DNA from: Candidimonas sp. | GTDB taxonomy: Bacteria; Pseudomonadota; Gammaproteobacteria; Burkholderiales; Burkholderiaceae_B | DNA: 57,849 nucleotides | Direction of reading: 5' to 3' | NCBI GenBank assembly: GCA_004297945.1 | Contig: SCRC01000107.1 | Coordinates: 1 to 57,849 of the forward strand | Part shown: positions 8,641 to 17,768 of the stretch, piece after piece | Layout: every line of letters begins with the position of its first letter | How positions within the stretch are numbered: the first letter of the stretch is position 1 | Notes under the pieces: generated by a model | Told to the model about the DNA's origin: nothing | What the model saw: only the letters and a program-made list of their open reading frames with translations | Database searches by the model: none | Program-made: the position numbers and the translations under genes

Positions 8641-9045
8641 TCATTTCTCCCGCGCTTCCCTCAAGACCTTGAGTTCCGCATGATGGGTCTCGGCCCAGGT
8701 CCACACACCGCAGAACGCGGCGCACAGGCTTTCGCCAAGCTCCGTCAATTGGTATTCGACCCGCGGGGGGACCTCGGGATATACGGTTCGGATAACAAAC
8801 CCATCCTGCTCCATCTGGCGCAGGGTTTTGGTCAGCATCCGCTGGCTGATGTTGCCCACGCGCTGCCCGATGCGGGTAAAGCGCTGGATTCCATGCTGGG
8901 CCAGCACCTCCAGCACCAGCATGGTCCATTTGTCTGCCACCCGCCCGATGACGTCCAGGACGATTCCGTCAAGTTCGGATGTGGACGCCTCCCCCGCGGG
9001 AGAAGCGAAGGTGAGCACTTGATACGGTTGTTTCAACGTGACCAT
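8641..9045 (-). CDS. HxlR-family winged-helix regulator
   Basis: A 134-residue HxlR/DUF24 regulator: ADKWTMLVLEVLAQ, then IGQRVGNISQRMLTKTLRQME and a wing with YPEVPPRVEYQLTELG, all diagnostic. I chose the ATG at 9045 because GGAG lies 4 bases upstream; the open frame extends 28 codons further without conserved sequence. Many HxlR proteins sense electrophiles or aldehydes through a Cys near the N-terminus; no such Cys is seen before the helix-turn-helix here. It is divergent from a short-chain dehydrogenase, the usual arrangement for a local regulator and its target. Confidence 0.88.
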   Translation of the reverse strand: MVTLKQPYQVLTFASPAGEASTSELDGIVLDVIGRVADKWTMLVLEVLAQHGIQRFTRIGQRVGNISQRMLTKTLRQMEQDGFVIRTVYPEVPPRVEYQLTELGESLCAAFCGVWTWAETHHAELKVLREAREK

Positions 9046-9070
9046 TTGTCTCCAATAGTTATTAATAGGT

Positions 9071-9097
9071 AAGTACAGCACAAAACAGTGCCTACTT
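9071..9097. promoter_or_regulatory. Candidate HxlR operator in the divergent gap
   Basis: AAGTA (9071-9075) and TACTT (9093-9097) form a short inverted repeat with a 17-base centre in the gap between the HxlR gene and the dehydrogenase. Its placement suits a local operator, but the arms are short. Confidence 0.25.
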
Positions 9098-9158
9098 CCT
9101 GAATGAGAGTAATGTGTATATTCTCGCACAATACATGATTCAACTACTGGAGAAATTC

Positions 9159-9935
9159 ATGCAAGCCTCAAACAATACGATCCTGATTACAGGTGGTGGT
9201 TCGGGAATTGGGCGCGCGCTGGCCGAAGCGTTTCATTCCCTGGGCAACCAGGTCATCATTGCAGGACGACGCAGGGAGGCTCTGGATACGGTGGCTGCGG
9301 CCAACCCGGGCATGAAGGCTGCAGCACTCGACGTGCAAGATCCCGGCGACGTTCGGCGGTTCGTAGACCACATAGCGCGCGATTTCCCGGCGCTGAATGT
9401 CCTGATCAATAACGCAGGCATCATGAAATTAGAGGACTTGAGCACGGACCCCATAGATATCTCGGTTGCAGAAGATACGTTGGCCACAAACCTGCTTGCC
9501 CCCATACGCCTGACTGCCGCGCTGCTTCCGCTATTAAAAAAACAGGCGCAGTCCACCGTCGTGAATGTGTCTTCGGGGCTCGCGTTCCTGACGCTGGCGC
9601 ATACCCCAACCTATTGCGCGACCAAGGCGGCCATCCATGCCTATAGCGATGCCCTGCGCTACCAATTGCGGAACACTCCTGTGGGCGTGGTGGAACTGGT
9701 GCCGCCTTATGTGCAGACTGAGCTGATGGGGAACCACCAGGTCAGCGACCCTCGCGCCATGCCCCTGGCCGAGTTTATAGACGAGGTGATGAATATCTTG
9801 CAGACCCAACCCGATGTGCAAGAAGTGCTGGTTAAGCGCGTGCTGCCGATGCGCCTGGCGGCCGAACAAGGAAGGGAAAAATACCAGGAGCAGTTTCGAG
9901 AGTTCAATGATACGTTTGCGGCGGCGGCGAATTAA
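9159..9935 (+). CDS. Short-chain dehydrogenase/reductase (DltE-like)
   Basis: A 258-residue SDR with cofactor motif TGGGSGIGRAL (about residues 10-20), NNAG in VLINNAGIM, and the catalytic Ser and Tyr-x3-Lys in VNVSSGL and YCATKAAIH. An Arg after the first glycine motif (AGRRREAL) suggests NADP(H). I start at the ATG at 9159, where GGAG lies upstream; an earlier ATG at 9114 overlaps the divergent promoter. SDRs of this class are often induced by aldehydes or quinones through HxlR regulators. The substrate is unknown. Confidence 0.87.
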   Translation: MQASNNTILITGGGSGIGRALAEAFHSLGNQVIIAGRRREALDTVAAANPGMKAAALDVQDPGDVRRFVDHIARDFPALNVLINNAGIMKLEDLSTDPIDISVAEDTLATNLLAPIRLTAALLPLLKKQAQSTVVNVSSGLAFLTLAHTPTYCATKAAIHAYSDALRYQLRNTPVGVVELVPPYVQTELMGNHQVSDPRAMPLAEFIDEVMNILQTQPDVQEVLVKRVLPMRLAAEQGREKYQEQFREFNDTFAAAAN

Positions 9936-9971
9936 CCTGTGCACGGCGGTGTTGTGCAAAAAGCTGCGCCA

Positions 9972-10790
9972 CTACGAATTATCGATTAATTTGCATTCGT
10001 CGACGATGCGCCGTGCTCGCTCCACCACAGGCTTGTCGATCATTTTCCCGTCAACCGACGTAGCCGCTCCTCCGCTGGCCTCGGACGCGGCGAGCACCCG
10101 TTGCGCCCATGCCTGTTCGTCCGGCGTGGGCTGCCAGGCCGCATTGACCACGGCAACTTGCCGTGGATGGATGCAAAGTTTTCCGCCAAAACCAAGCTGC
10201 CTGGACCGCAAGGCGTCGGCACGCATCCCTTGCTCGTCGGTCAATTCCAGGCTCACGCCGTCGATGGGGGGCGCCAGGCCAGCATAACAAGACGCCAGCA
10301 CGATCTGCGTGCGAACCGCCGTCATTCCATCACCCTCGTCGGCAATCCCGCTTTCAACAGCAAAATCCACACTACCGAAAGCGATTCGCTCCAAGCCCGC
10401 CACGCCTGCAAGCGCCGGCAGCCCCATGTAACCATGGACGGTTTCCAGCAGAGCAATCACGCGGCGCCCGGGCAATACCTTTAGCGTACGCGCAAGCGAA
10501 GCTTCGTCAGCCTTGGGCAGCATGACACCTGCTTGAGGCATCGACTGGAGCATTTTCAGGTCGTGTTCGTACCAGGCCGTGTCAGCCGCGTTGATGCGGA
10601 CCATCGCTCGATGACCTTGGGCAAGCCACGCCGAAACGGCTTCCCTTGCGTGATCCTTGGAGGCGGGCCCGACTGCATCTTCCAAATCCAGGACCACCTC
10701 GTGCGCGCCACTGGCCGCGGCCTTCGCAAAGCGCTCCGGACGATCGCCCGGCACAAAAAGCAGACTGCGTGCAATACGATTCACGTTCAC
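9972..10790 (-). CDS. HpcH/HpaI aldolase / CitE-like CoA-ester lyase
   Basis: A 272-residue TIM-barrel lyase: SLLFVPGDRPERFAKAAA at the N-terminus, VLDLEDAVG with the Mg-binding acids, MVRINA, the catalytic-region LLETVHG, and FGSVDFAVESG. These are the landmarks of CitE/HpcH lyases that split beta-hydroxyacyl-CoA esters such as malyl- or citramalyl-CoA. It starts one base after the stop of the isochorismatase-like gene, so both are probably on one mRNA. Sitting divergent to the hydantoinase operon, it may handle a late intermediate, but that is inference. Confidence 0.85.
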   Translation of the reverse strand: MNVNRIARSLLFVPGDRPERFAKAAASGAHEVVLDLEDAVGPASKDHAREAVSAWLAQGHRAMVRINAADTAWYEHDLKMLQSMPQAGVMLPKADEASLARTLKVLPGRRVIALLETVHGYMGLPALAGVAGLERIAFGSVDFAVESGIADEGDGMTAVRTQIVLASCYAGLAPPIDGVSLELTDEQGMRADALRSRQLGFGGKLCIHPRQVAVVNAAWQPTPDEQAWAQRVLAASEASGGAATSVDGKMIDKPVVERARRIVDECKLIDNS

Positions 10791-10791
10791 C

Positions 10792-11373
10792 TCACTTAAA
10801 GACGACGTCTTGCGAATTCGTGATGCGGCAAAAGCGCTGCAATCCCTTGATCGCGTTCTGATGCTCCTCGGCCGTCACCCCGCAGCAGCAGTCTTCCAGC
10901 AGCACAATATCGTAATCGCGATCGTGCCCTTCACGCACCGTTGCCTGGACTACTGCGTTGGTGGAAATCCCCGAACAGTAGATCCGCTTGATTCCATTGG
11001 CGCGCAGGATGGCCTCGAGGCTGGTGCTATAGAACGGGCTGACACGGTGCTTGACGATGTCGAAATCGGCCGGTTGCTGCCCGAGGTCGGGATGTACCTG
11101 CGTACCCCATTCGCCCAATTTGAAGATGCCATTCTTGCGCGCCCCCGAAAAAATGGGCGAATGGGGAGGGCATTCGCGATAATCCGGAGAAAAGCCGACA
11201 CGTACGAAGCCAATGTGCACACCAGCAGCACGCGCTTTATCGAGAGCTCGGCGCGTGTTCTCAAGGATACTTCGGCCGCGTACCTGTTCGCCGTACCCCG
11301 CCTTGCCATTGGGTCCATCCGCGTGGACCAGGTCGTTCTCCATGTCCAGCACCAAGTAGATGGTATCTTTCAA
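10792..11373 (-). CDS. Isochorismatase-family hydrolase lacking the nucleophilic Cys
   Basis: A 193-residue isochorismatase-like fold protein. The catalytic Asp is in YLVLDMEND and the Lys in VKHRVSPFYSTSLEAIL. The cis-peptide/nucleophile loop reads SGISTNAVVQAT, where amidases of the family have Cys at the second of the two Val positions. That Cys is absent, as in true isochorismatases, which carry another residue there. A TTG at 11373 with AGGA 7 bases upstream is the likeliest start; the frame runs to another TTG at 11418 with no homology-like sequence. It is the first gene of a two-gene unit with the CitE-like lyase. Confidence 0.78.
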   Translation of the reverse strand: MKDTIYLVLDMENDLVHADGPNGKAGYGEQVRGRSILENTRRALDKARAAGVHIGFVRVGFSPDYRECPPHSPIFSGARKNGIFKLGEWGTQVHPDLGQQPADFDIVKHRVSPFYSTSLEAILRANGIKRIYCSGISTNAVVQATVREGHDRDYDIVLLEDCCCGVTAEEHQNAIKGLQRFCRITNSQDVVFK

Positions 11374-11509
11374 AAGGGAATCCTTTGGTTTGTTGAATAG
11401 AATGTGCCGGTGGTACAAGAGTTACATAATAACCTCGCGCGGCTACTACTGCCACGAGACTAAACGGTTTATTGGCACAATTTAAACGACGTGGATACAT
11501 ATAAAGTTC

Positions 11510-11537
11510 TTGACAGGCCATTTCAAAACGGTAGTAT
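11510..11537 (+). promoter_or_regulatory. Candidate promoter of the PotD-hydantoinase operon
   Basis: Consensus TTGACA, 16 bases, then TAGTAT. It lies 187 bases before the first gene, inside a 350-base gap between 11373 and 11724 that carries no gene but several palindromes and an AT-rich tract. Confidence 0.4.
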
Positions 11538-11585
11538 ACGTATGGTTTGTCGATATGCTTGTATCGCTAACCGATACTATTATAA

Positions 11586-11601
11586 ACCATTATGTAATGG
11601 T
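11586..11601. promoter_or_regulatory. Palindromic operator candidate
   Basis: ACCATTA-TG-TAATGGT is a perfect 7+7 palindrome downstream of the candidate promoter at 11510. Its size suits an IclR dimer, and the operon downstream ends with an IclR regulator, but no binding has been shown. Confidence 0.4.
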
Positions 11602-11723
11602 ACTTATACGAATTCGGAACTCGCCCCTGGTCGCGACAAGGCTTCAGGGTTAGTGGGAGATTTTCTGTGGTGGCGGTCCGAACCCGATACGTTTAGTGAT
11701 TTTCCCTTATCAAAGGAAAGCAT

Positions 11724-12767
11724 ATGCGAGCAATTACGAGAGGTTCATTGGGCATGTTGGGCGCAGCCCTATTTGCCAGCCTGACATTAACTGCACCTGC
11801 TGTTCATGCACAGAGCAAGCCAGACAAGATAGTTGCGACGGCCTACGGCGGAATCTGGGCCGATTCCGTCAAAAAGAATTTTGTTTCGTGCTTTGAAAAA
11901 AAAACCGGCGTCAAGGTCGATGTGCTCACGGGTGAATCGGCCGCATGGCTGAATAAAATTCGGGCTAATCCGTCCAAGCCGCCCATTGATGTGATCACGC
12001 TGGCCGAAGCAGACAGCTTCCGCGCGGGTCGCGAGGGGCTGCTTGATAAAATTACCGAAGCCAAGGTGCCTTACCTAAAAGATATTCCAGACTCCTTTCA
12101 TAAGCCTTGGAATGATTATTCGGTTGTTCTGAACTTTGGCGCAATGGGGGTCATGTACAACAAGGAGGCGATCAAGACTATCCCTGCCACTTGGAAAGAG
12201 CTCATCGAAGGCATCATCGCTGGCAAATACGGCAAGAAGATAGCGTGGCCTTCAGGCACATATACCTGGGGCCCTGAATTCATCTGGTTTGTCGCTCAGC
12301 AATATGGGGGCAATATCGACACCGCATTCCAGAAAATCAAGGCAATGCAGCCCTACATAGTCAAATTTTGGAATACGCCTGTCGAAGCCTTGAATCTCTT
12401 CGGAACTAAAGCTGCGGACATCGTCATTTATTGGGATGGCCGCGCACACAGCTTTATTGACAAGGGCAACCCGTGGGCGGGTTTCTATATACCTGAACCT
12501 AATACCATTGCAGGATCTGTATTGATTTCGAAGGTAAAGAATTCGCCGGATATTGCTTGGGATTACTTGAATTGCGCGCTTTCGCCTAAAGGTCAGCTCG
12601 GCCACGCAGAAACCATCTTGTATGGGATTACGAACAAAACTGTGGTCTACCCGCCCGACATAAAGAATAAGGTGACCTCGGCCGATCGCGTAATTATTCC
12701 GCCCTATACCGAAATCATTGACAAAATTCCCGGTTGGGTCGAGCGCTGGAACAAAGAGATTCAGTAA
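11724..12767 (+). CDS. ABC transporter substrate-binding protein, spermidine/putrescine type
   Basis: A 347-residue PotD/PotF-like binding protein with a Sec signal peptide (hydrophobic run MLGAALFASLTLTAPAVHAQ, cut near residue 30). The mature part begins KIVATAYGGIWADSVKK and contains the type-2 fold landmarks FEKKTGVKVDVLTGESAAWL, DVITLAEAD and VLNFGAMGVMYNKEA. AAGGAA precedes the ATG. It starts an operon with two permeases, an ATPase and hydantoinase-type enzymes. The family carries polyamines, Fe3+, aminophosphonates and various amines, and the enzyme context argues for an organic amine or amide. Confidence 0.9.
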   Translation: MRAITRGSLGMLGAALFASLTLTAPAVHAQSKPDKIVATAYGGIWADSVKKNFVSCFEKKTGVKVDVLTGESAAWLNKIRANPSKPPIDVITLAEADSFRAGREGLLDKITEAKVPYLKDIPDSFHKPWNDYSVVLNFGAMGVMYNKEAIKTIPATWKELIEGIIAGKYGKKIAWPSGTYTWGPEFIWFVAQQYGGNIDTAFQKIKAMQPYIVKFWNTPVEALNLFGTKAADIVIYWDGRAHSFIDKGNPWAGFYIPEPNTIAGSVLISKVKNSPDIAWDYLNCALSPKGQLGHAETILYGITNKTVVYPPDIKNKVTSADRVIIPPYTEIIDKIPGWVERWNKEIQ

Positions 12768-12800
12768 GTCAAAAGCACTCATCGTTACGGTTGAATAGTA

Positions 12801-13688
12801 ATGGCCCAAGATTGGGACAAATCCCGCAACCCTTGTTTGGGAAAGGCGAGCCCATGGCTGGCTCTCAAGTGGAAGCCACTTGTTTTGCTGGCCCCCATCA
12901 TGCTGTTCTTGCTCGTCTTCTTTGTAGGCCCGCTCCTGGTCAATTTCCAGCAGAGTCTTAAGACACCCGATAGCGGAGCCTTGACCGCCGCATATTACAT
13001 TAAGGTGGTCGGCGACCCTTACTATCTGCGCGTACTTGGGCAAACAATTATGCTCGGCGTCGTAGTTGCCGCCATCTGCCTAATCACTGGATATCCGATG
13101 GCATATGCCATCGCAAGGGCTCGAGGAGGGTGGAAGGCTGCATTGACTTTCGTACTGGTGGCGCCGCTGCTTGTTAGCGTCGTCGTCCGTTCCTTCGGAT
13201 GGATGGTGATATTAGGCAGCAACGGCGTGATCAATGTGGTCTTGCACGACCTGGGGCTACCCGGTGTGGGCCTTATGTACAGTTGGACGGGGATAACCAT
13301 TGCGCTTGTCCATGTGCTGCTGCCTTTCATGGTGCTGGCGATCGCCAGCACCATCGAAATGCTCGACCCAAGTATTGAGGAGGCGGCTCAGGTGCTTGGC
13401 GCACAACGCTTACGAGTGTTCTATCACGTAATACTGCCATTGTGCAAAGAGGGCATCATCACCGGCGCCATTCTGACTTTCACGCTAACTATAGGCAGCT
13501 TTGTTACCGTGATGCTGCTTGGTAAAAACTCTACGATGGTGTTGCCGCTGCTCATTTATCAGCGTTTGACGGTAGCGTCGGATTGGCCGACTGCGGCTGC
13601 ACTTGGGATCGTTCTTCTGATGGTCGTACTTGCTCTTTTGTGGCTGCAAGCACGCTTGCAGCGCACCGCGCAGGGAGCCCGAATGTGA
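12801..13688 (+). CDS. ABC transporter permease (PotB-like)
   Basis: A 295-residue inner-membrane permease with six or so helices. The cytoplasmic EAA loop is EEAAQVLGAQRLRVFYHVILPLC (around residues 193-215), the site that docks to the ATPase. The start ATG at 12801 follows the binding-protein gene by 33 bases. The 3' end overlaps the next permease start by four bases (GTGA). Confidence 0.88.
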   Translation: MAQDWDKSRNPCLGKASPWLALKWKPLVLLAPIMLFLLVFFVGPLLVNFQQSLKTPDSGALTAAYYIKVVGDPYYLRVLGQTIMLGVVVAAICLITGYPMAYAIARARGGWKAALTFVLVAPLLVSVVVRSFGWMVILGSNGVINVVLHDLGLPGVGLMYSWTGITIALVHVLLPFMVLAIASTIEMLDPSIEEAAQVLGAQRLRVFYHVILPLCKEGIITGAILTFTLTIGSFVTVMLLGKNSTMVLPLLIYQRLTVASDWPTAAALGIVLLMVVLALLWLQARLQRTAQGARM

Positions 13689-14515
13689 GCCATTTCAGCT
13701 TCCTGTTCAAAGCGTATTTGGCCTTCATGATTTTCTTTCTGTTGGCGCCTGTTCTAATTGTAGTGGCGGTGGCTCTGACGCCCGGAGATTTCGTTACTTT
13801 TCCTCCACCTTCTTTATCGTTACGCTGGTTCAACAAAGTACTGTCCGATCCGCAGTTTTTACTGCCGCTGTGGAACAGCTTCCGGCTGGGTTGCGTATCG
13901 ACATTTGTATCAATGATTCTCGCGGTGCCCGCCGCCATCGCGATGGTGCGCTACCCAGTTCGGGGATTGCGTGAAATACAGATGTTCCTACTCTCGCCGT
14001 TAAGTTTGCCGACGATTATTCTCGCGACTGGCTTATTGTTCTTTGTGCCAAAAATCGGAATAGAAAGTTCTTTTTTGGCCCTGATCGTAGGGCACACAGT
14101 AATTATCGTGCCTTATATTATGCGCACGGTTTTCAGCGTGTATGTCAATGCTAATCAAGAGATTGAATATGCCGCGGCCGTACATGGCGCGGGTCCGTTG
14201 CGAACCTTTTGGTATGTAACGCTGCCCTTGATTCGTCCGGGTATTCTGGCGGGGGCTATCTTTGCCTTTCTCATGTCATTCGATGAAGTGGCCGTCTCAT
14301 TGCTGTTGACAAATACAGATACCACAACGCTACCCGTCATGCTCTTGAGCTACCTCGTTTATAACTATGACCCAGCCGTAGCGGCTATTTCAACAGTCCA
14401 GATTTTCGTTGTAATTGTTGCGCTTCTATTGTTGGAGCGTATTTTTGGGATTGGCAACATGATGTTTGCGTCCAGAGAAAGCCAGTATGAAAACAACCAA
14501 TCGAAGCGCGCCTGA
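13685..14515 (+). CDS. ABC transporter permease (PotC-like)
   Basis: A 276-residue partner permease. The EAA loop is EYAAAVHGAGPLRTFWYVTLPLI, followed by SFDEVAVSLLL, a segment typical of PotC. I place the start at the GTG at 13685, which overlaps the stop of the previous gene; the open frame extends 34 codons upstream inside that gene with no homology. It overlaps the ATPase gene by 29 bases. Confidence 0.87.
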   Translation: MSHFSFLFKAYLAFMIFFLLAPVLIVVAVALTPGDFVTFPPPSLSLRWFNKVLSDPQFLLPLWNSFRLGCVSTFVSMILAVPAAIAMVRYPVRGLREIQMFLLSPLSLPTIILATGLLFFVPKIGIESSFLALIVGHTVIIVPYIMRTVFSVYVNANQEIEYAAAVHGAGPLRTFWYVTLPLIRPGILAGAIFAFLMSFDEVAVSLLLTNTDTTTLPVMLLSYLVYNYDPAVAAISTVQIFVVIVALLLLERIFGIGNMMFASRESQYENNQSKRA

Positions 14516-15623
14516 AGCCGCTTCCCTGCAGAAGGGGCATCTAGTTATTGCCGGACTGGGAAAATCCTATCAGTCGCAGTCGGTTGTATCAAATATGAAT
14601 CTCGAGGTGCAGCCTGGCGAATTCATTGCCTTATTGGGGCCTTCCGGATGCGGCAAGACAACAGTACTCAGGAGCATTGCCGGCTTGGTAACGCCCTCGG
14701 CCGGAGACATTCGTATCGACGATGTCTCGATATTGAAGCATCCTATTCATAAACGCGATCTGGGCATGGTGTTTCAAAGCTATGCCTTGTTTCCCCATCT
14801 GACTGTATGGCAGAACGTCGCATTCGGCTTGAAGATGCACGGTACACCCAAGCCGCAAATCGCGCCTCAGGTCGAGGCCGCACTCGATCGGGTCCAGATG
14901 CGTCATCTGGCCCAACGCCTGCCTGCCCATCTTTCTGGCGGCCAGCAACAACGCGTTGCGTTGGCGCGTGCCATCGTTACCAACCCGACAGCACTGTTAC
15001 TCGATGAGCCATTCAGTGCCCTGGATGCCAAGTTGCGCGAATCAATGCAGATCGAATTACGCCAATTACAGAAGCGGCTGCTAATTACTACGATTTTTGT
15101 GACTCACGATCAGCACGAAGCCATGACGATGGCCGACCGGATTGCCGTGATGAATAGCGGACGCGTCGAGCAGTTCGATACCCCACAGGCAATTTATGGT
15201 AAACCGGCAACGCTTTTTGTGGCTGAATTCATCGGAAAGACTAATCGCATGTCGGGAAATATGGTCGGACGCGAGAATGGTCGTGCATTGATACGGCTAG
15301 AAGGCCGCGAGGAGGTATGTCTGGCCAGAGACAACCCGGGCCTCGCAGTGGGAGATAAGGTTCTTGTGGTGTTGAGGCCGGAGAAAATTGAACTGGTGCC
15401 AGAGGGGTCGAATGTCAACGGATATACCGGCTTGCTCGACGGGCGGGTATCCGAGGTGATTTTCACCGGGGAAAAAAGTATGGTCTTCCTTCAGTCCGCC
15501 TGCGGAGATTTTACGGTCGCTTCCCAGAATCGTAGCGACGAAAGCGTCACTCAAGCGAAGCCTGGCAGTACCGTAAAAATAGGATGGAATGCGGCAGATA
15601 TGCTGGTGTTTCCGGCCACCTAG
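14487..15623 (+). CDS. ABC transporter ATP-binding protein (PotA-like, with TOBE domain)
   Basis: A 378-residue ATPase. It has Walker A GPSGCGKT, signature [14 protein letters not shown], Walker [13 protein letters not shown] and H-loop VTHDQHEAM. The C-terminal 100 residues form the TOBE/OB region seen in PotA, MalK and related subunits (LRPEKIELV, then [10 protein letters not shown]). The ATG at 14487 is preferred to an upstream TTG at 14466. It completes the importer whose other parts lie directly upstream. Confidence 0.9.
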   Translation: MKTTNRSAPEAASLQKGHLVIAGLGKSYQSQSVVSNMNLEVQPGEFIALLGPSGCGKTTVLRSIAGLVTPSAGDIRIDDVSILKHPIHKRDLGMVFQSYALFPHLTVWQNVAFGLKMHGTPKPQIAPQVEAALDRVQMRHLAQRLPAHLSGGQQQRVALARAIVTNPTALLLDEPFSALDAKLRESMQIELRQLQKRLLITTIFVTHDQHEAMTMADRIAVMNSGRVEQFDTPQAIYGKPATLFVAEFIGKTNRMSGNMVGRENGRALIRLEGREEVCLARDNPGLAVGDKVLVVLRPEKIELVPEGSNVNGYTGLLDGRVSEVIFTGEKSMVFLQSACGDFTVASQNRSDESVTQAKPGSTVKIGWNAADMLVFPAT

Positions 15624-15685
15624 AATCCGGCAAGCACAAATATTTTTAAGAACAGATAAACATGCCATTAGAGAGACGATAACTC

Positions 15686-17767
15686 ATGAGCAACACTAGA
15701 CCAGAGAGAAGTGGCCGATTCGAAATCGGGGTGGATATTGGAGGCACCTTTACCGATGTGGTATGTCGCGGTGCCGACGCACAAGTGCGTCTCGTGAAAA
15801 TTCCGACCACCCGGGCCAATCCCAGCGCGGGTGTGCGCCACGCCATTGAATACATGATGCAAGAATGGGATGTACGGCCTGATCAGATTATCCGCTTTGT
15901 TCATGGCACGACCGTGGCCACGAACGCCGTGTTGGAGCGCAAGGGTGCCAAACTCGGACTGCTGGCGACGGAAGGATTCAAGGACGTAATCGAAATCGGC
16001 CGACAGAACCGACAGGCTATGTACGATCTCGCTCTGGTGCCGCAAACACCTGTATTTCTGGCCCCTAGCGCATTGCGTAAAGAGGTGAAAGAACGAATTA
16101 CTGCGCGCGGTGAAGTGTTAACGCCCCTCGACGAAGACTCGGTATGCCAGGCCGTGCGCGAACTAGTGCACGCAGGAGTTGAAGCGATTGCCGTCTCATA
16201 TTTATTCTCCTTCCTGAATCCGGCCCACGAATTGCGTACCCGCGAGATTATTAATGAAATTGCTCCTGGCATCATGGTTTCGATATCCAGTGAGGTCGAC
16301 CCCGCGTTTCGCGAATACGAGCGCACGTGCATTACGGCATTTGACGCCTATATCAAGCCGGTTGTAGACCGCTATCTCGAGGAGATGGAGCAGGACCTCG
16401 TTAAAGCCGGAGCGACTGCGCCCCTGCAGTTGATGCAATCACGCGGAGGGATAGCCTCGTCTCATATTGCCAGGCGGCGTCCGGTACGATTGTTCCTATC
16501 CGGGCCGGCCGCAGGAGTGATTGGTGGACGGATGGTTGGCCAGGAAGCACATATCGACAATATCATTACTGTTGATATCGGCGGGACCAGCTCCGACATT
16601 GCATTGATCAGCCAAGGCAAACCTATGATAGCTGCCGAGGGCATCATTGATACTTATGCTGTCCGGGTACCCATGGTTGATGTCAATGCGATTGGTGCCG
16701 GCGGCGGAAGCATCGCCTGGATTGATGGGGCAGGCGGACTCAGGGTCGGCCCTCTGTCCGCTGGATCCGAGCCAGGCCCCGCGTGTTATGGCCGGGGAGG
16801 CGACAAACCAACTGTCACGGATGCCTCGGTTGTTCTGGGCTATGTAAATCCGGACTATTTTGCGGGAGGAATGCTCAAGCTTCAGCCCGAGCTAGCCTGG
16901 CAGGTTATCGAAAAGTGCATCGCCAAACCTTTGGGAATGTCGGTTGAACAAGCCGCGTTTGGCATTCATCGCGTTGTCAATTCCAATATGGCCGAAGGAA
17001 TCCGGCTGGTCTCCGTCGGACGAGGGGTGGACCCGCGTGAGTTCGCGTTGCTTCCGCTGGGTGGAGGCGGTCCCATACATGCCAATGCGTTAGCACGCGA
17101 ATTGGGCATGCATCGCATTATCGTACCCCTTCATCCGGGCGTGTTATCGGCAGCAGGATTATTGGATGCGCCTGTTGAGCACGAGATGTCGATTTCGTTT
17201 CCATACCCACTTGAGGCACGGGCTCTTGAGCCGATGGAAACGGCACTTCGCAGCCTGGATGAGGAATGTGTCGATCTGATGGTTGCTGAAGGCGTGGCAC
17301 GCAGCGAAGTAAAAGTTCTACATTTCGCCGATGTTTGCTATGTAGGCCAATCATATTATCTGGAGATCCCGGTCGACACGGCAGCCCAGGATCCCATTGG
17401 GGATTTGCGTGCAGATTTTCTGGCAGCACACAACCGGGTTTATGGCCACAGCACTGATTTCCCAGCCCAGATCGTCAACTTGCGTGCAATACATCAAGCG
17501 CATGCGCATACTCAAACCTCTTCTCTGGAATATCACCACACGGGTAAAGATGCAGGCAAGGGTAGCCGAAAAATTATGGTGAGTATGGCGGGTTATGTTG
17601 ACGCACAAGTATTTGAACGCGAGGCGCTGGCATCGGGCACTCTGATTCAAGGCCCCGCCATTGTTGAGCAAACCGATACGACGCTAGTCATAGAACCTGG
17701 CTGGCAGGCTCAAGTGGTCCCAGGCGGCAATCTTTTAATTACTATGCTTGATTCTCAAGGAGCGTGA
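15686..17767 (+). CDS. Hydantoinase/oxoprolinase subunit A (HyuA family)
   Basis: A 693-residue member of the ATP-dependent hydantoinase A/oxoprolinase family. The first nucleotide-binding motif GVDIGGTFTDVV lies near residue 12. The second actin-like motif is VDIGGTSSDIALI, followed by AIGAGGGSIAWID and the C-terminal PLGGGGPIHANALARELG. The family opens cyclic amides with ATP (N-methylhydantoin, 5-oxoproline) or carboxylates ketones as acetone/acetophenone carboxylase subunits. Subunit B follows one base after the stop. With a polyamine-type importer and a flavin amine oxidase beside it, amidohydrolysis is the more likely role. Confidence 0.9.
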   Translation: MSNTRPERSGRFEIGVDIGGTFTDVVCRGADAQVRLVKIPTTRANPSAGVRHAIEYMMQEWDVRPDQIIRFVHGTTVATNAVLERKGAKLGLLATEGFKDVIEIGRQNRQAMYDLALVPQTPVFLAPSALRKEVKERITARGEVLTPLDEDSVCQAVRELVHAGVEAIAVSYLFSFLNPAHELRTREIINEIAPGIMVSISSEVDPAFREYERTCITAFDAYIKPVVDRYLEEMEQDLVKAGATAPLQLMQSRGGIASSHIARRRPVRLFLSGPAAGVIGGRMVGQEAHIDNIITVDIGGTSSDIALISQGKPMIAAEGIIDTYAVRVPMVDVNAIGAGGGSIAWIDGAGGLRVGPLSAGSEPGPACYGRGGDKPTVTDASVVLGYVNPDYFAGGMLKLQPELAWQVIEKCIAKPLGMSVEQAAFGIHRVVNSNMAEGIRLVSVGRGVDPREFALLPLGGGGPIHANALARELGMHRIIVPLHPGVLSAAGLLDAPVEHEMSISFPYPLEARALEPMETALRSLDEECVDLMVAEGVARSEVKVLHFADVCYVGQSYYLEIPVDTAAQDPIGDLRADFLAAHNRVYGHSTDFPAQIVNLRAIHQAHAHTQTSSLEYHHTGKDAGKGSRKIMVSMAGYVDAQVFEREALASGTLIQGPAIVEQTDTTLVIEPGWQAQVVPGGNLLITMLDSQGA

Positions 17768-17768
17768 C

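Noticed and set aside
12252-13043. A 263-codon open frame on the minus strand opposite the PotD/PotB-like genes
   Set aside because: It is antisense to the binding protein and permease, both with clear motifs, and has no ribosome-binding site or family features.
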